DNA of 64,000 bases, taken from assembly GCF_018130615.1 (NCBI RefSeq), contig NZ_JAFCKB010000018.1, positions 108,584-172,583 on the forward strand, in the 5' to 3' direction. Each line of letters starts with the position of its first letter. Position 1 is the stretch's first letter. Shown here piece after piece: positions 18,672 through 27,840 of this stretch. This DNA is from Bradyrhizobium manausense (GTDB taxonomy: Bacteria > Pseudomonadota > Alphaproteobacteria > Rhizobiales > Xanthobacteraceae). A model generated the notes under the pieces. The model was not told where the DNA came from, searched no databases, and saw only the letters and a list, made by a program, of their open reading frames with translations. The translations under genes were made by a program, and so were the position numbers.

Positions 18672-18836
18672 TTATTCGCCAGCCGGCCGCGTCTTGAGCT
18701 CGCCGTCGATCATGCGACGGTTTCCCGATAGCGCGGTACGCCTTGCCAACCTGCCGATCGACGACCAGAAGAGCGTGATTTCGAGCACGCCGTAGAGCGC
18801 GAGCACCATCAGCGCCTTGATTGCTTCATTGGTCAT
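18672..18836 (-). CDS. Small membrane protein, 54 residues
   Basis: This short ORF begins MTNEAIKALMVLALYGVLEI and has one hydrophobic helix followed by a basic tail (SIGRLARRTALSGNRRM). A good GGAGGG ribosome binding site precedes the ATG at 18836. It begins 24 bases after the next small gene (18861) ends, so the two are probably co-transcribed. No family is recognised. Because it is so small the call rests on the start signals and the helix. Confidence 0.55.
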   Translation of the reverse strand: MTNEAIKALMVLALYGVLEITLFWSSIGRLARRTALSGNRRMIDGELKTRPAGE

Positions 18837-18860
18837 TTGGGGTCCCTCCGCGAAATCGAT

Positions 18861-19088
18861 CTAGATCGGATGCTTCTTTAGTCGGGCCAGTTCGGTAAGA
18901 GCTTGGGTTGGATGTGGCTTGTCAACACTCAGGGTTGCAGCCGCCCCCGCACTGACTTCCGGCTGCGTCAGCCGGGCGGTCAGCATTATCGCCATGACGG
19001 CAATGTTGATGAGCAGCACAGAAATGACCACCTTCAGGTGGGTTGCCTTATCTGCGGTGTAGACCGAGTGATTCACTGCAGGCTCCAT
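18861..19088 (-). CDS. Small single-pass membrane protein, 75 residues
   Basis: The protein has a polar N-terminus (MEPAVNHSVYTADKATH), one transmembrane helix (about residues 20-41, LKVVISVLLINIAVMAIMLT) and a polar tail outside or inside the membrane. The ATG at 19088 is used; a TTG at 19094 would add two residues. It lies upstream of the 54-residue membrane protein and diverges from ftsH. Function is unknown; placement among cytochrome, CBS and FtsH genes suggests a role in envelope or respiratory-complex upkeep, which is inference. Confidence 0.6.
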   Translation of the reverse strand: MEPAVNHSVYTADKATHLKVVISVLLINIAVMAIMLTARLTQPEVSAGAAATLSVDKPHPTQALTELARLKKHPI

Positions 19089-19332
19089 TGTCAACGAGCC
19101 GATGTGCTGGCGAAATACTTACTAGCGCTTCGGTCCGACGACCGAAATTCGGGCGCTTCACCTAGGGAAATGTCCGTAGGCCACGAAGACGCGCTGGGAG
19201 CTCCAGGCAACGAGTACCTTTGGGCGGGCCCCGCGCCATGGCACCGCTGGCGTCGCGTTGACCTGCGTCAAGGGGAAATCGCCGCTGCACCGGTAGCGTT
19301 TCGGTTGCGGTCGAGGTCGATGGGAGAAGCAG

Positions 19333-21213
19333 GTGGACTCCGAGCAAATATCGCGCAAGCAGACCATAACGATGGCCGCCATCTTTGCGGGCTGCATACT
19401 GCTCGTCGTGTTGCAGTTCATTACAACCACATACAATTCAATCGAAACCATCCCCTACAGCCAGTTTGAGCAATTGCTCGCCCAGGAAAAGCTCGCCGAG
19501 GTGTCCGTCGGTTCGGATACGATCCAGGGAAAATTGAAGGAACCGCTGCCGAGCGGAAAATCGGCGTTCGTCACTGCGCGGGTTGATCTGGCGTTGGCCG
19601 AAAAGCTTGCGGCAAGGGGCGTGAGCGTGACCGGCGTGCCGTCAAGCAGCGGACTGCAAAGCCTGCTGTCCTGGATCTTCCCGGTCATCGTCTTCTTCCT
19701 GATCTGGTTCTGGCTTGGGCGCGGTGTGACCGGCGGCCAGGGATTCGGAGGGCTGATGGCGATCGGGAAGTCCCGCGCCAAGGTCTATGCCGAGAAGGAC
19801 ATCAAGGTCACCTTTGCCGATGTCGCTGGCGTCGACGAGGCGAAGTTCGAGCTTCAGGAAGTGGTTTCATTTCTGAGGGATCCCAAGAGCTACGGCCGCT
19901 TGGGCGCCCATGTGCCAAAGGGGATATTGCTGGTCGGGCCGCCGGGAACGGGAAAGACCTTGCTCGCCCGCGCGGTGGCGGGCGAGGCCGGGGTTCCGTT
20001 CTTCTCGATCTCCGGCTCGGAATTCGTCGAGATGTTCGTCGGAGTTGGCGCCGCGCGCGTTCGGGACCTGTTCGAGCAGGCACGCAAGGCTGCGCCGTGC
20101 ATCATTTTCGTGGATGAGCTCGACGCGCTGGGACGCAGCCGCGGGCCGCTGTCGGTCGGCGGCTACGACGAGAAAGAGCAGACCCTTAACCAGCTCCTGT
20201 CCGAGCTCGATGGATTTGATCCCAGCGCAGGGGTCATCCTGCTCGCAGCCACCAACCGCCCCGAGATCCTGGATCCCGCGCTGCTGCGGGCCGGCAGGTT
20301 TGATCGACAGGTCCTCGTCGATCGGCCGGACAAGACCGGGCGTGTGGCCATTCTCAAGGTGCATGTCCGCAAGATCCACATGGGCGAGGATGTCGACCTT
20401 GACAAGGTAGCCAGTCTCACCACCGGGTTCACCGGAGCCGATCTCGCCAACCTCATCAACGAAGCCGCGATCGCCGCGACCAGGCGGAGCGGCGAGGAGG
20501 TCTCCTTCGCGGATTTTGTCACGGCGATCGAGCGGATCGTGGCCGGGATCGAAAAGAAGAGCAGGGTGCTCGGCAAGAACGAGCGGCGCAGGGTTGCGTA
20601 TCACGAGATGGGACATGCCCTCGTCGCAGCGAGCCTGCCCGGCGTCGATCCCGTGCAGAAAGTGTCGATCGTCCCGCGTGGAATCGGGGCGCTGGGGTAC
20701 ACCATCCAGCGTCCGACCGAAGACAGGTTCTTGCTCACGGTCGAGGAGCTGAAGAACCGCATCGCTGTGCTGATGGGAGGGCGCGCGTCGGAGCACCTGA
20801 TTTTCGATGGGGCCATTTCGACCGGCGCCGCTGATGATCTTCAACGAGCAACCGAAGTCGCCATTGAAATGGTGACCAAATACGGCATGGACGAGACCGT
20901 GGGACAACGCACCTATGCGCCGAAACCGCAAGCCTTTGTTGCCGCCCCCCAGGACGCAATCGTTGCGGCTGCGGAAGCCACGGGCCGTGAGATCGACCTT
21001 GCGGTGCGGAACTTGGTCGAGGAGGGCGACCGTCGCGCCCGCGATATCCTGCAACAACGCCGAGCGGACCTTGAGGCCGGTGTCGAGTTGCTGATCGCAA
21101 ATGAAACGGTGACCGCAGAGCAGTTTGCGCCATTGCTCGGCAAGACCGCCGAAACGGCAGGTCGAACGCCGACGCGCAGTTCAAGGGCGATGTCCGTCTC
21201 GGCTAAGCCGTGA
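19333..21213 (+). CDS. ftsH: ATP-dependent zinc metalloprotease FtsH (probable extra copy)
   Basis: This 626-residue membrane-anchored AAA+ protease has two N-terminal transmembrane helices (about 13-33 and 108-127) around a periplasmic domain. It also has Walker A G202PPGTGKT209, the [10 protein letters not shown] pore loop, DELDALGR Walker B, the second region of homology ([21 protein letters not shown]) and the zinc site H424EMGH428. It degrades membrane and some soluble proteins. The start is GTG at 19333 after GGGAGAAGCAG; an ATG at 19372 is an alternative. The housekeeping ftsH normally sits near tilS/glmM, so this is probably a paralogue. It ends convergently 10 bases from... nosX starts its 3' end at 21203, so the two coding ends overlap by 11 bases. 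Confidence 0.93.
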   Translation: MDSEQISRKQTITMAAIFAGCILLVVLQFITTTYNSIETIPYSQFEQLLAQEKLAEVSVGSDTIQGKLKEPLPSGKSAFVTARVDLALAEKLAARGVSVTGVPSSSGLQSLLSWIFPVIVFFLIWFWLGRGVTGGQGFGGLMAIGKSRAKVYAEKDIKVTFADVAGVDEAKFELQEVVSFLRDPKSYGRLGAHVPKGILLVGPPGTGKTLLARAVAGEAGVPFFSISGSEFVEMFVGVGAARVRDLFEQARKAAPCIIFVDELDALGRSRGPLSVGGYDEKEQTLNQLLSELDGFDPSAGVILLAATNRPEILDPALLRAGRFDRQVLVDRPDKTGRVAILKVHVRKIHMGEDVDLDKVASLTTGFTGADLANLINEAAIAATRRSGEEVSFADFVTAIERIVAGIEKKSRVLGKNERRRVAYHEMGHALVAASLPGVDPVQKVSIVPRGIGALGYTIQRPTEDRFLLTVEELKNRIAVLMGGRASEHLIFDGAISTGAADDLQRATEVAIEMVTKYGMDETVGQRTYAPKPQAFVAAPQDAIVAAAEATGREIDLAVRNLVEEGDRRARDILQQRRADLEAGVELLIANETVTAEQFAPLLGKTAETAGRTPTRSSRAMSVSAKP

Positions 21214-22198
21214 GTTCCACCGATTGGCCGGCATCATCGATGAGATGCACGCGGTCGATATCGACACGCGGCAGCAACGATCGAATCTCCTCTTCCGGCA
21301 TGAAGCTGAACGCCGTCGACAACGCGTCTGCCGCGGTCGCGCTGTGGGACACGGTGGTCACGCTGCGATAACGGCGAGCGCATCCGCCCGTTCGGGGATC
21401 GAACAGGTGGTTGAATTGTCCCTTCGGATCGAACCGGAATCCGTAGCTGCCCGAGGTCGACACCGCACGATCGACGATCGGCAGCACCGCTGCCGTCCGG
21501 CCCGCGATATCCGGATCGGCGACGCCGACCTCCCATGGTTGTCCGTCCGGGCGCGCGCCAATCGCTCGCGCTTCCCCCATATCGACCAGGCTTTGGGAGA
21601 TGCCGTGGGCGCGCAGCAAGTCCACCACCTTGTCCGTGACATAGCCTTGCGCAATTCCGTTCAGAGTGACGGCCATGCCGCGGGGCATCACGATCCGATC
21701 GCGGCCGACCGTCATGCGGCCGCTCCCGACGCGCGCGAGCGCGGCCTCGATCTCCGCTGCTGCCGGGCCGGCCGGATTCGCGTCATCTCGCGCGAAATGG
21801 CTGGCGTAGAGGTCCCACAGCGGCTGCACGGTTACATCGAAAAATCCGCCCGTCAGCCGTGAGTAGTGCTGCGAGGCCAATAACAAATCGACCATCTCGG
21901 CAGTGGGATCAACCAGAATCCCGGTACGGTTCAATGCGACCAAGGCGGAGTTGTCCAGGTAAAGACTGAACTGCCGCTCGAGCCGGCGCGCCTCGGTACA
22001 AGCCAGCGCGATCAGCCGTTCCGCCCGCCTGCGATCGTTGCAGTGGATCTCCATCGTCGCGACTGCCCCCAGCATCGTGCCTCGCCAGACTGCCGGCGAG
22101 ACGTCGGCGCGAACGGAGCGTCCCGTGGATAGCAGGCCCAGGCCCGCCGCTGCGGCACTGATCCGGATAAAGCGTCGGCGCGTCGGCATTCGCATCAT
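21203..22198 (-). CDS. nosX: NosX, ApbE-type FMN transferase
   Basis: This 331-residue periplasmic flavin transferase attaches FMN covalently to a Thr of NosR. A Tat-type signal ([18 protein letters not shown]) opens the protein. ApbE family landmarks follow: [12 protein letters not shown], the [12 protein letters not shown] segment, [17 protein letters not shown] and [10 protein letters not shown]. It is the last gene of the nosRZDFYLX operon; its ATG at 22198 overlaps the nosL stop by four bases. Its 3' end overlaps the convergent ftsH end by 11 bases. Confidence 0.93.
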   Translation of the reverse strand: MMRMPTRRRFIRISAAAAGLGLLSTGRSVRADVSPAVWRGTMLGAVATMEIHCNDRRRAERLIALACTEARRLERQFSLYLDNSALVALNRTGILVDPTAEMVDLLLASQHYSRLTGGFFDVTVQPLWDLYASHFARDDANPAGPAAAEIEAALARVGSGRMTVGRDRIVMPRGMAVTLNGIAQGYVTDKVVDLLRAHGISQSLVDMGEARAIGARPDGQPWEVGVADPDIAGRTAAVLPIVDRAVSTSGSYGFRFDPKGQFNHLFDPRTGGCARRYRSVTTVSHSATAADALSTAFSFMPEEEIRSLLPRVDIDRVHLIDDAGQSVELTA

Positions 22199-22764
22199 GG
22201 TTGCCCCTTCGATCGCTCGCCCGGCAGTCCGTCAATTCCCTCGGACGCCGCGCCAATGTTGGCAGTCGCCGACGTCAGGACGTAGTCACGGGGCACATCG
22301 TCGAAGCCAACGATCCTGCCGCCATTTTCGCCGGCAAATTTCTCGGCTGCGCCGCGGTCAGAGAACGGAACGGCCTCATCCCCTCCCATGCCGCTCTTGA
22401 CCCGGCTTTCGATCACGAACAGCGCCTTCCGCGCCTCGACCCAGTTGTCGGGACCAGGCTTGTCCCAGCTCGGTGCTTTGGCCATGTCGGAGACGTAAAT
22501 CGCCTGGATGTCCTTGGGCTCATCCGGCAGATGGGTGAACGCAAGCGTGTCCCGCACGGACGAGAACCAGACGGGCTCGATCAGGCTCGCGACGAAGATA
22601 TGCCCTTTTGGGCCCGGATGCTCGAGCACGTTCATGCCGCAATAGTGGCCGATGTCCTCCGCGGTCATCCGCTGCGGCGGCGGGATTTTCGCTGCCTGTT
22701 TCTCGTTGCAGCCCGCAAGCGCGAGCGGCAGCAATAATGCGCAAGCCATCACCCACCGTCTCAT
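22195..22764 (-). CDS. nosL: NosL copper-chaperone lipoprotein
   Basis: This 189-residue lipoprotein binds Cu(I) and delivers copper to NosZ. It has a lipobox LAGC (residues about 16-19) and the conserved CGMNVLEHPGPKGHIF copper-binding region. Near its end is the typical VGFDDVPRDYVLTSA. The ATG at 22764 overlaps the nosY TGA by four bases. The upstream in-frame extension is antisense-like shadow within nosY. Confidence 0.94.
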   Translation of the reverse strand: MRRWVMACALLLPLALAGCNEKQAAKIPPPQRMTAEDIGHYCGMNVLEHPGPKGHIFVASLIEPVWFSSVRDTLAFTHLPDEPKDIQAIYVSDMAKAPSWDKPGPDNWVEARKALFVIESRVKSGMGGDEAVPFSDRGAAEKFAGENGGRIVGFDDVPRDYVLTSATANIGAASEGIDGLPGERSKGQP

Positions 22765-23588
22765 AGCTCTCTCCGGGAGAAAGCAAGCGCGGCGAGGGCC
22801 AGCGGAACCATGGTCCAGCAGAGCAGGGCGGCCAGAAGGACCGGCACTGTCAGCGACGTGCTTTGCGAAAGGCCGGCCATGCCGGCAAAAGTGCTGACAT
22901 TGGCGAACCCGGTCAGATTGATCAGCCGGTAGGCGTCGGTCGGATTCGACAGCAGCATCGCGTTGAGCGCGGTCGCGGAGATGTTGCGTCCCTGGTCGAG
23001 CGCAAGCACACCCAGCAGGGCCATGTCGTAGATCAGGACCAACAGCAGCCACAGCCCGATGCAGATTCCGGCTGCCGTTCCCCGGTCCCGCACAAGCGCG
23101 CTGACCAGATATCCGATCGCCACGAAAGCTGCGCCCAACAGCACGGAGGAGCCGATCATGGCCATGAAAGCCAGCAGGCTATCGGTATCGATGCGGCTGC
23201 CGGTCGCCGCCAATGCTCCGACGGCAAGCCCGTAGCCGAGACACGTCGCGAAGGCGAGAACAGCGAGATGCCCCAGGAACTTGCCGAGCAACACCTGCCA
23301 TCGCGCGACCGGATAGCTCAGCAGCAAGAGCATCGTTCCGCGCTCCATCTCGCCCACGATGGCGTCGTGAGAGATCAGCAGCGCGATCAGCGGAACGAGA
23401 AAGATCGTCAGGCTCGACAGGCTGACGATGACCACGTCCAGCGTGCGAACGCCGACATTCCCGGTTGGCGCGCTGCCGAGAAAGCTCATCGTCAGCGCAA
23501 GTCCGGCGAGTAGCAGCGTTGCCGCAAGCACCCAACGATTGCGGATGGCCTGGTGGATCTCCTTGGCAGCAACGATCAGGACATTCAT
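22761..23588 (-). CDS. nosY: NosY, ABC transporter permease for NosZ maturation
   Basis: This 275-residue inner-membrane protein has six hydrophobic helices and works with the NosF ATPase and NosD in a complex required to build the copper-sulphur CuZ centre of N2O reductase. The cytoplasmic loop EMERGTMLLLLSYPVARWQVLLGK is typical of ABC-2-type NosY. Start and stop both overlap neighbours by four bases (ATGA), so translation is coupled from nosF to nosL. Confidence 0.94.
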   Translation of the reverse strand: MNVLIVAAKEIHQAIRNRWVLAATLLLAGLALTMSFLGSAPTGNVGVRTLDVVIVSLSSLTIFLVPLIALLISHDAIVGEMERGTMLLLLSYPVARWQVLLGKFLGHLAVLAFATCLGYGLAVGALAATGSRIDTDSLLAFMAMIGSSVLLGAAFVAIGYLVSALVRDRGTAAGICIGLWLLLVLIYDMALLGVLALDQGRNISATALNAMLLSNPTDAYRLINLTGFANVSTFAGMAGLSQSTSLTVPVLLAALLCWTMVPLALAALAFSRREL

Positions 23589-24505
23589 GGAGCCTGCTCC
23601 GATTGCCTGAGGAAGTGTGCGTAAAGCTCATCCAGCGACGGCGGGATCACGTCGACGTCCTCGACGGAGTTGCCCGAGGCCGTCGCGCGGTGCAAGAGCT
23701 CGATCTTCCGCTCCGGCGCGGCGTCGATCTCGACGATGTGGCCGTTCAAGCGGCGGCAGGTCGCGTCCTGTGGGGCCCAGCCCGGCAGCCCGCTCGGATC
23801 GAGGCCCGCAACCTTGAGGCGGATCCTGGTGGGCAGCTGGGCGAGCCGCCGCAGCTCCGCGATCGATCCGTCCGCGACCTTGATGCCCCGGTTCATGATG
23901 ATGACCCGGCCGGCGCGCTCCTCGAGCTCGGTGAGCGCGTGAGATGACAACAGCACGGTTGCACCATCGGCCGCAAGCCGCTGGATGACGTCGTAGAAGG
24001 TCTGACGCAGCTCCGGATCAAGTCCGGTGGTCGGCTCGTCCAGCAGCAGCACCCGCGGACGTCCGATCAACGCCTGCGCAAGTCCCAGGCGCTGGCGCAT
24101 GCCCTTCGAATAGGTGCCGACCCGGCGACGGCTGGCCGCTCCCAATCCCACGGTGTCGAGCAGATCGAGTGCCGTCGCCACCGGCTCGCGCTTCAGCCTC
24201 GCGTAGAAGGCCTGCGTCTCGCGGGCGGTCAGCGCGGCGTCGAAGGAGACGTTCTCGGGCAGGTACCCGAGCTGGCGGCGACCTGCGAATTCGCCGGCGG
24301 CAGGATTGTCTCCGAGGACCTCGATCGAGCCGCTGGTCGGCCGGATCAGCCCCAGCATCAGTTTCATGAGCGTTGTCTTGCCGGCGCCGTTGTGGCCGAT
24401 CAGGGCCACCAGCTCGCCTTCGCCGAGCGCGAACGAAGCGCCGCGGACGGCTTTGACGCTGCCGTAGTCTTTCGTGACGTCCAAGATGCGCACTGTCTTC
24501 ATCAT
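23585..24505 (-). CDS. nosF: NosF, ABC transporter ATPase for NosZ maturation
   Basis: This 306-residue ATPase has Walker A GHNGAGKTT (about residue 38), signature YSKGMRQRLGLAQAL and Walker B VLLLDEPTTGLDPE. It powers the NosDFY complex that supplies sulphur and/or remodels NosZ for CuZ assembly. The ATG at 24505 overlaps the nosD stop (ATGA); the next codon is also ATG. The 85-residue C-terminal extension beyond the ABC fold is normal for NosF. Confidence 0.95.
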   Translation of the reverse strand: MMKTVRILDVTKDYGSVKAVRGASFALGEGELVALIGHNGAGKTTLMKLMLGLIRPTSGSIEVLGDNPAAGEFAGRRQLGYLPENVSFDAALTARETQAFYARLKREPVATALDLLDTVGLGAASRRRVGTYSKGMRQRLGLAQALIGRPRVLLLDEPTTGLDPELRQTFYDVIQRLAADGATVLLSSHALTELEERAGRVIIMNRGIKVADGSIAELRRLAQLPTRIRLKVAGLDPSGLPGWAPQDATCRRLNGHIVEIDAAPERKIELLHRATASGNSVEDVDVIPPSLDELYAHFLRQSEQAP

Positions 24506-25860
24506 CGCGCCTCATTGGCCGTGCGGCGCGGGGGCGGAGATATCAGAGGGTGGCTATCGACGACGCCGCCCGGCAGCAGCGCCGGGAATTGCGCCTGCGC
24601 CCAGCGGATCACCTGGACCGCGGGGCTGTTGATGAGGACCTTGGCGGCGGGCGCGGTCCACAACACGCGATCGATGAGATCGTTCGGCCGGTACGCGGTA
24701 TCGGCGATTCCGTCCCCATTGAGGTCGAACGCCGGATTGTCGCTCCAGTAATTGCCGCGCCCGCCGGTCGACCAGTCCAGGTCCCGGGTGCCGACGTACT
24801 TCACCTGGTTGGCGTTGTCGACGAAGGCATTGCCCGTGATCTCGTTGCCTTCGGAACCGGCGGTGAAGTGCACGCCGATGGCGCAGCGCTCGAACCAGTT
24901 GTTGCGGAATTTGTTGTGATTGGCGTTGTAGATGAACACGCATTTTTCGGGGCCGCTCCGGAGAGGGCGCGTCCGCACCGGCTCCGGAAGCATCCCTCGC
25001 TCGTCGTCGGGACCGCTGTCCGTCCCATCCATCATCGAGCTCAATGGGCCGCCCGTGACGCGGTTGCCGTTGATCTCCGCGTAGTTCGCGTAGTTGAACA
25101 AGAATCCGTGGTCGCGATCGTGATCGGAGATGTTGCCACGGATCACCAGCCGGTTCGAATACATGATGGCATATCCGACGTGGTTACCGACCGATACGTT
25201 GCCGCTGACTTCGCTGTCATTGGTGTACATGTAATGGATCGCGAAACGGACTTGGTCGAAACGATTATTGATGAATCGGTCCTTGCTGCTGGAGATCGAG
25301 AAGATTCCGTCGCGGCCGTAGCGAAACGTATTGTCTGCGATCGTGACGTCGGGCGCATTCCAAAGCGAGACGCCGTTACCGGCCTCGCTGAGACGTCCGC
25401 CGCGCAGTCCCTCGACATCGTTGCGAACGACTCGGGATCCCCGGGCGCCGTGCACGTAGATGCCAAAGAGGTTTCCTGCCAGATGGTTGTCTTCGATCGT
25501 CGCCCGTTCGGCCGTCTTTTGCAGGAAGATTCCGGAATTCATGGCCTGCAGATCGCGGCCGGATCCCCGGATGGTCACGCCGCGGACCGTGACGTCTGGC
25601 GCGCTGACTGTAATGACGTTGTCGGTGGTGTCGCCGTCGAGTACCGCCCCTTGTTTGCCGATCAGCTGCAACGGGCGATCGATCCGGACCGAACCGTGAT
25701 ATTCGCCCGGCGCGAGCTCGATGATGTCGCCGGCGCGCGCGCCATCCAGCAGCGCCTGCAGCGGCCGGCCGGGCGAAGCCGTCAAGGTCTCTGCATCAGC
25801 GAAGCCAGACATTCCGGCGGCGATCAACGCCGCCGGAAACATGCGCAACAGAAGGTTCAC
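24502..25860 (-). CDS. nosD: NosD, periplasmic copper-site maturation protein
   Basis: This 452-residue periplasmic protein is a right-handed parallel beta-helix of CASH/NosD repeats (repeated N-x-F/I-x-N ladders such as IEDNHLAGNLFGIYVHGA and VSGNVSVGNHVGYAIMYSN). It contacts apo-NosZ and NosFY during CuZ formation. I chose the GTG at 25860, which gives a clean signal peptide (MNLLLRMFPAALIAAGMSGFA) after a GGGAG site; an ATG at 25893 inside nosZ would add 11 residues. It lies 13 bases after nosZ. Confidence 0.94.
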   Translation of the reverse strand: MNLLLRMFPAALIAAGMSGFADAETLTASPGRPLQALLDGARAGDIIELAPGEYHGSVRIDRPLQLIGKQGAVLDGDTTDNVITVSAPDVTVRGVTIRGSGRDLQAMNSGIFLQKTAERATIEDNHLAGNLFGIYVHGARGSRVVRNDVEGLRGGRLSEAGNGVSLWNAPDVTIADNTFRYGRDGIFSISSSKDRFINNRFDQVRFAIHYMYTNDSEVSGNVSVGNHVGYAIMYSNRLVIRGNISDHDRDHGFLFNYANYAEINGNRVTGGPLSSMMDGTDSGPDDERGMLPEPVRTRPLRSGPEKCVFIYNANHNKFRNNWFERCAIGVHFTAGSEGNEITGNAFVDNANQVKYVGTRDLDWSTGGRGNYWSDNPAFDLNGDGIADTAYRPNDLIDRVLWTAPAAKVLINSPAVQVIRWAQAQFPALLPGGVVDSHPLISPPPRRTANEAR

Positions 25861-25873
25861 GAGGTCGCTCCCG

Positions 25874-27817
25874 TCAGACCGACTTCGGCTCAACGAACAT
25901 CCGGCCTTTCATCTCCATGTGCATGGCGTGGCAGAACCAGGAGCAGTAATACCAGTAAACTCCCGGCCTGTTGGCCGTAAACGTGACAGATGCGGTCGCC
26001 ATCGGCGCGATTTCCATCTGGATGCCGTAATTCACGATGCAGAAACCGTGCGTCAGGTCCTCGACCGCATCGATGTTGGTGATGAAGACGGTCACCTCGT
26101 CACCCTGTTTGACGTCGAACGTCTCGAGGCCGAACGCAGGCGCGGTTGACGTCATGTAGACGCGTACCTTGTTGCCGTCGCGAATGACCTTTGAATCCGC
26201 CTCCAGATTGATGCCGTCCGCCTTGGCCTGCTTGACCGCATCCGCAAACATCGGATCTGCCCGGTCCCAGATCGAGATCGGATTGATCTTGGAACGGTGG
26301 ACGATGGTGGCGTCATGCGGTTCGGCGAAGCTCGGGCCGTCATGGACCAGCTTCATCTGGTCGCCTGAGATGTCGATCAGCTGATCGTTCTCCGGCTTGA
26401 GCGGCCCGACGTTCAGGAAGCGGTCCTTCGAGAACTTGTTCAGGGAGATCAGCCATTTGCCATCCGCCTCCTTGGTCTGCCCCATGGAGCTGTGGTTGTG
26501 ACCCGGCTGATAGTGCACATCGAGCTTCTGGATGATGGGGTTGACCTTTTCTCCCTTGAAGGCCCGCTTGGCCAGATCGATGTTCCATTTGACGACCTGG
26601 CTGTCGAGGAACAGGGTCGTATAGGCATTGCCTTTGCCGTCATACGCCGTGTGCAGCGGTCCGAGGCCGAGTTCGGGCTCGGCGACAACGACGTCGCGCG
26701 GCTTGATCTTATCGTCGAACAACTGATCGAACAGCCGCACGTCCATGACGGTGACCGTCGGGGAGAGCTTGCCGGCGGCAACGATGTGGATGCCATCTGG
26801 CGCCGTGTTCATGCCGTGCGGATTGTTCGAGACCGGAACGTAGCGCGTGTAGGCCGACCCCTTGCGGCCGTCGATCACGGGCACGCCGTTCATTTCCTTG
26901 AAGTCGCCTTTCTTGACGGCCTCCTCAATTCGCTTGATGTTGAAGATGACGACCCAGTCCTGCTCGTTGGCGGTCATCTCCGCCAGCGTAACGCCTTCCT
27001 CGCCGTTGTAGCAGGTCGAGAAGCAGTATTTGCCTTGATAGTCGGAATCGACGTTGTCGAGGTTGCCGCTGACGATCACCTGCCACGCAACCTTCATGGT
27101 GTCGCCATCGATGGCACTGAAAATCGATCGGTATTGCTTGGCGTCATCGAGAATCTTGCCGTCGTTCGGCAACGGCACGCCATCCTCGCCGTTGGCGAAT
27201 ACATAGCCGGTGCGCGGATATTTCTGCAATCGCAGGCCATGAACCGTGTGCTGATTAGGCAGCTCGATGATCTTGTCGCACTTCATGACATCAAGCCGCA
27301 CCCGCGCAACGCGCGTGTTGGCCTTGTCGTTCATGAAAGCATAGCGGCCGTCATAAGTGCCGTCCGTGAAGGAGATATGCGGATGGTGAAGGTCGCCGTT
27401 CGTGAATGTGCCGCCGCGCGTCTTGAGGAATTCGCGGGTGGCGGGCTGCAGCCCCTCGGTCAGAACCTTGAGGCTTTCATTGGTCAGGCCCCAGCCGGTC
27501 GCGCTGCAGCGGTTGAACACCGGGACGCGCATCAGCTCGCGCATCGAGGGGAGGCCGACGACCCGCATCTCGCCGGACTGGCCGCTCGAGAAGAACACAT
27601 AATATTCGTCGAGCTCGCCGGGCGCCACTTCCGTCTTCTGCACCGCCGGTCGTGCCGGCGGCGCCGCAGGTGCCTTCGTCTGAGCGTCGGCGGTCGAGAC
27701 GAATCCGCGGCCGTCCTTCATCGCCGCTCCGCCCGCCAGGCCCACGCCCGCTGCAGCCGCTGTCGTACCCAGCACCGTTCGTCGACTGACGCCCTTTGTT
27801 TTGTCGTTCTCACTCAT
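25874..27817 (-). CDS. nosZ: Nitrous-oxide reductase NosZ (clade I, Tat-exported)
   Basis: This 647-residue periplasmic enzyme reduces N2O to N2, the last step of denitrification. A Tat signal ([20 protein letters not shown], residues about 10-29) marks the clade I type. The beta-propeller carries CuZ histidines (for example [18 protein letters not shown] and EPHDATIVH). The C-terminal cupredoxin domain has the CuA motif [12 protein letters not shown]. The start is the ATG at 27817; in-frame sequence further upstream overlaps nosR and is shadow. Electrons reach CuA from cytochrome c or a cupredoxin. nosR lies 23 bases upstream. Confidence 0.98.
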   Translation of the reverse strand: MSENDKTKGVSRRTVLGTTAAAAGVGLAGGAAMKDGRGFVSTADAQTKAPAAPPARPAVQKTEVAPGELDEYYVFFSSGQSGEMRVVGLPSMRELMRVPVFNRCSATGWGLTNESLKVLTEGLQPATREFLKTRGGTFTNGDLHHPHISFTDGTYDGRYAFMNDKANTRVARVRLDVMKCDKIIELPNQHTVHGLRLQKYPRTGYVFANGEDGVPLPNDGKILDDAKQYRSIFSAIDGDTMKVAWQVIVSGNLDNVDSDYQGKYCFSTCYNGEEGVTLAEMTANEQDWVVIFNIKRIEEAVKKGDFKEMNGVPVIDGRKGSAYTRYVPVSNNPHGMNTAPDGIHIVAAGKLSPTVTVMDVRLFDQLFDDKIKPRDVVVAEPELGLGPLHTAYDGKGNAYTTLFLDSQVVKWNIDLAKRAFKGEKVNPIIQKLDVHYQPGHNHSSMGQTKEADGKWLISLNKFSKDRFLNVGPLKPENDQLIDISGDQMKLVHDGPSFAEPHDATIVHRSKINPISIWDRADPMFADAVKQAKADGINLEADSKVIRDGNKVRVYMTSTAPAFGLETFDVKQGDEVTVFITNIDAVEDLTHGFCIVNYGIQMEIAPMATASVTFTANRPGVYWYYCSWFCHAMHMEMKGRMFVEPKSV

Positions 27818-27840
27818 GATTGCCTCCTCGGCTTTCGGTT

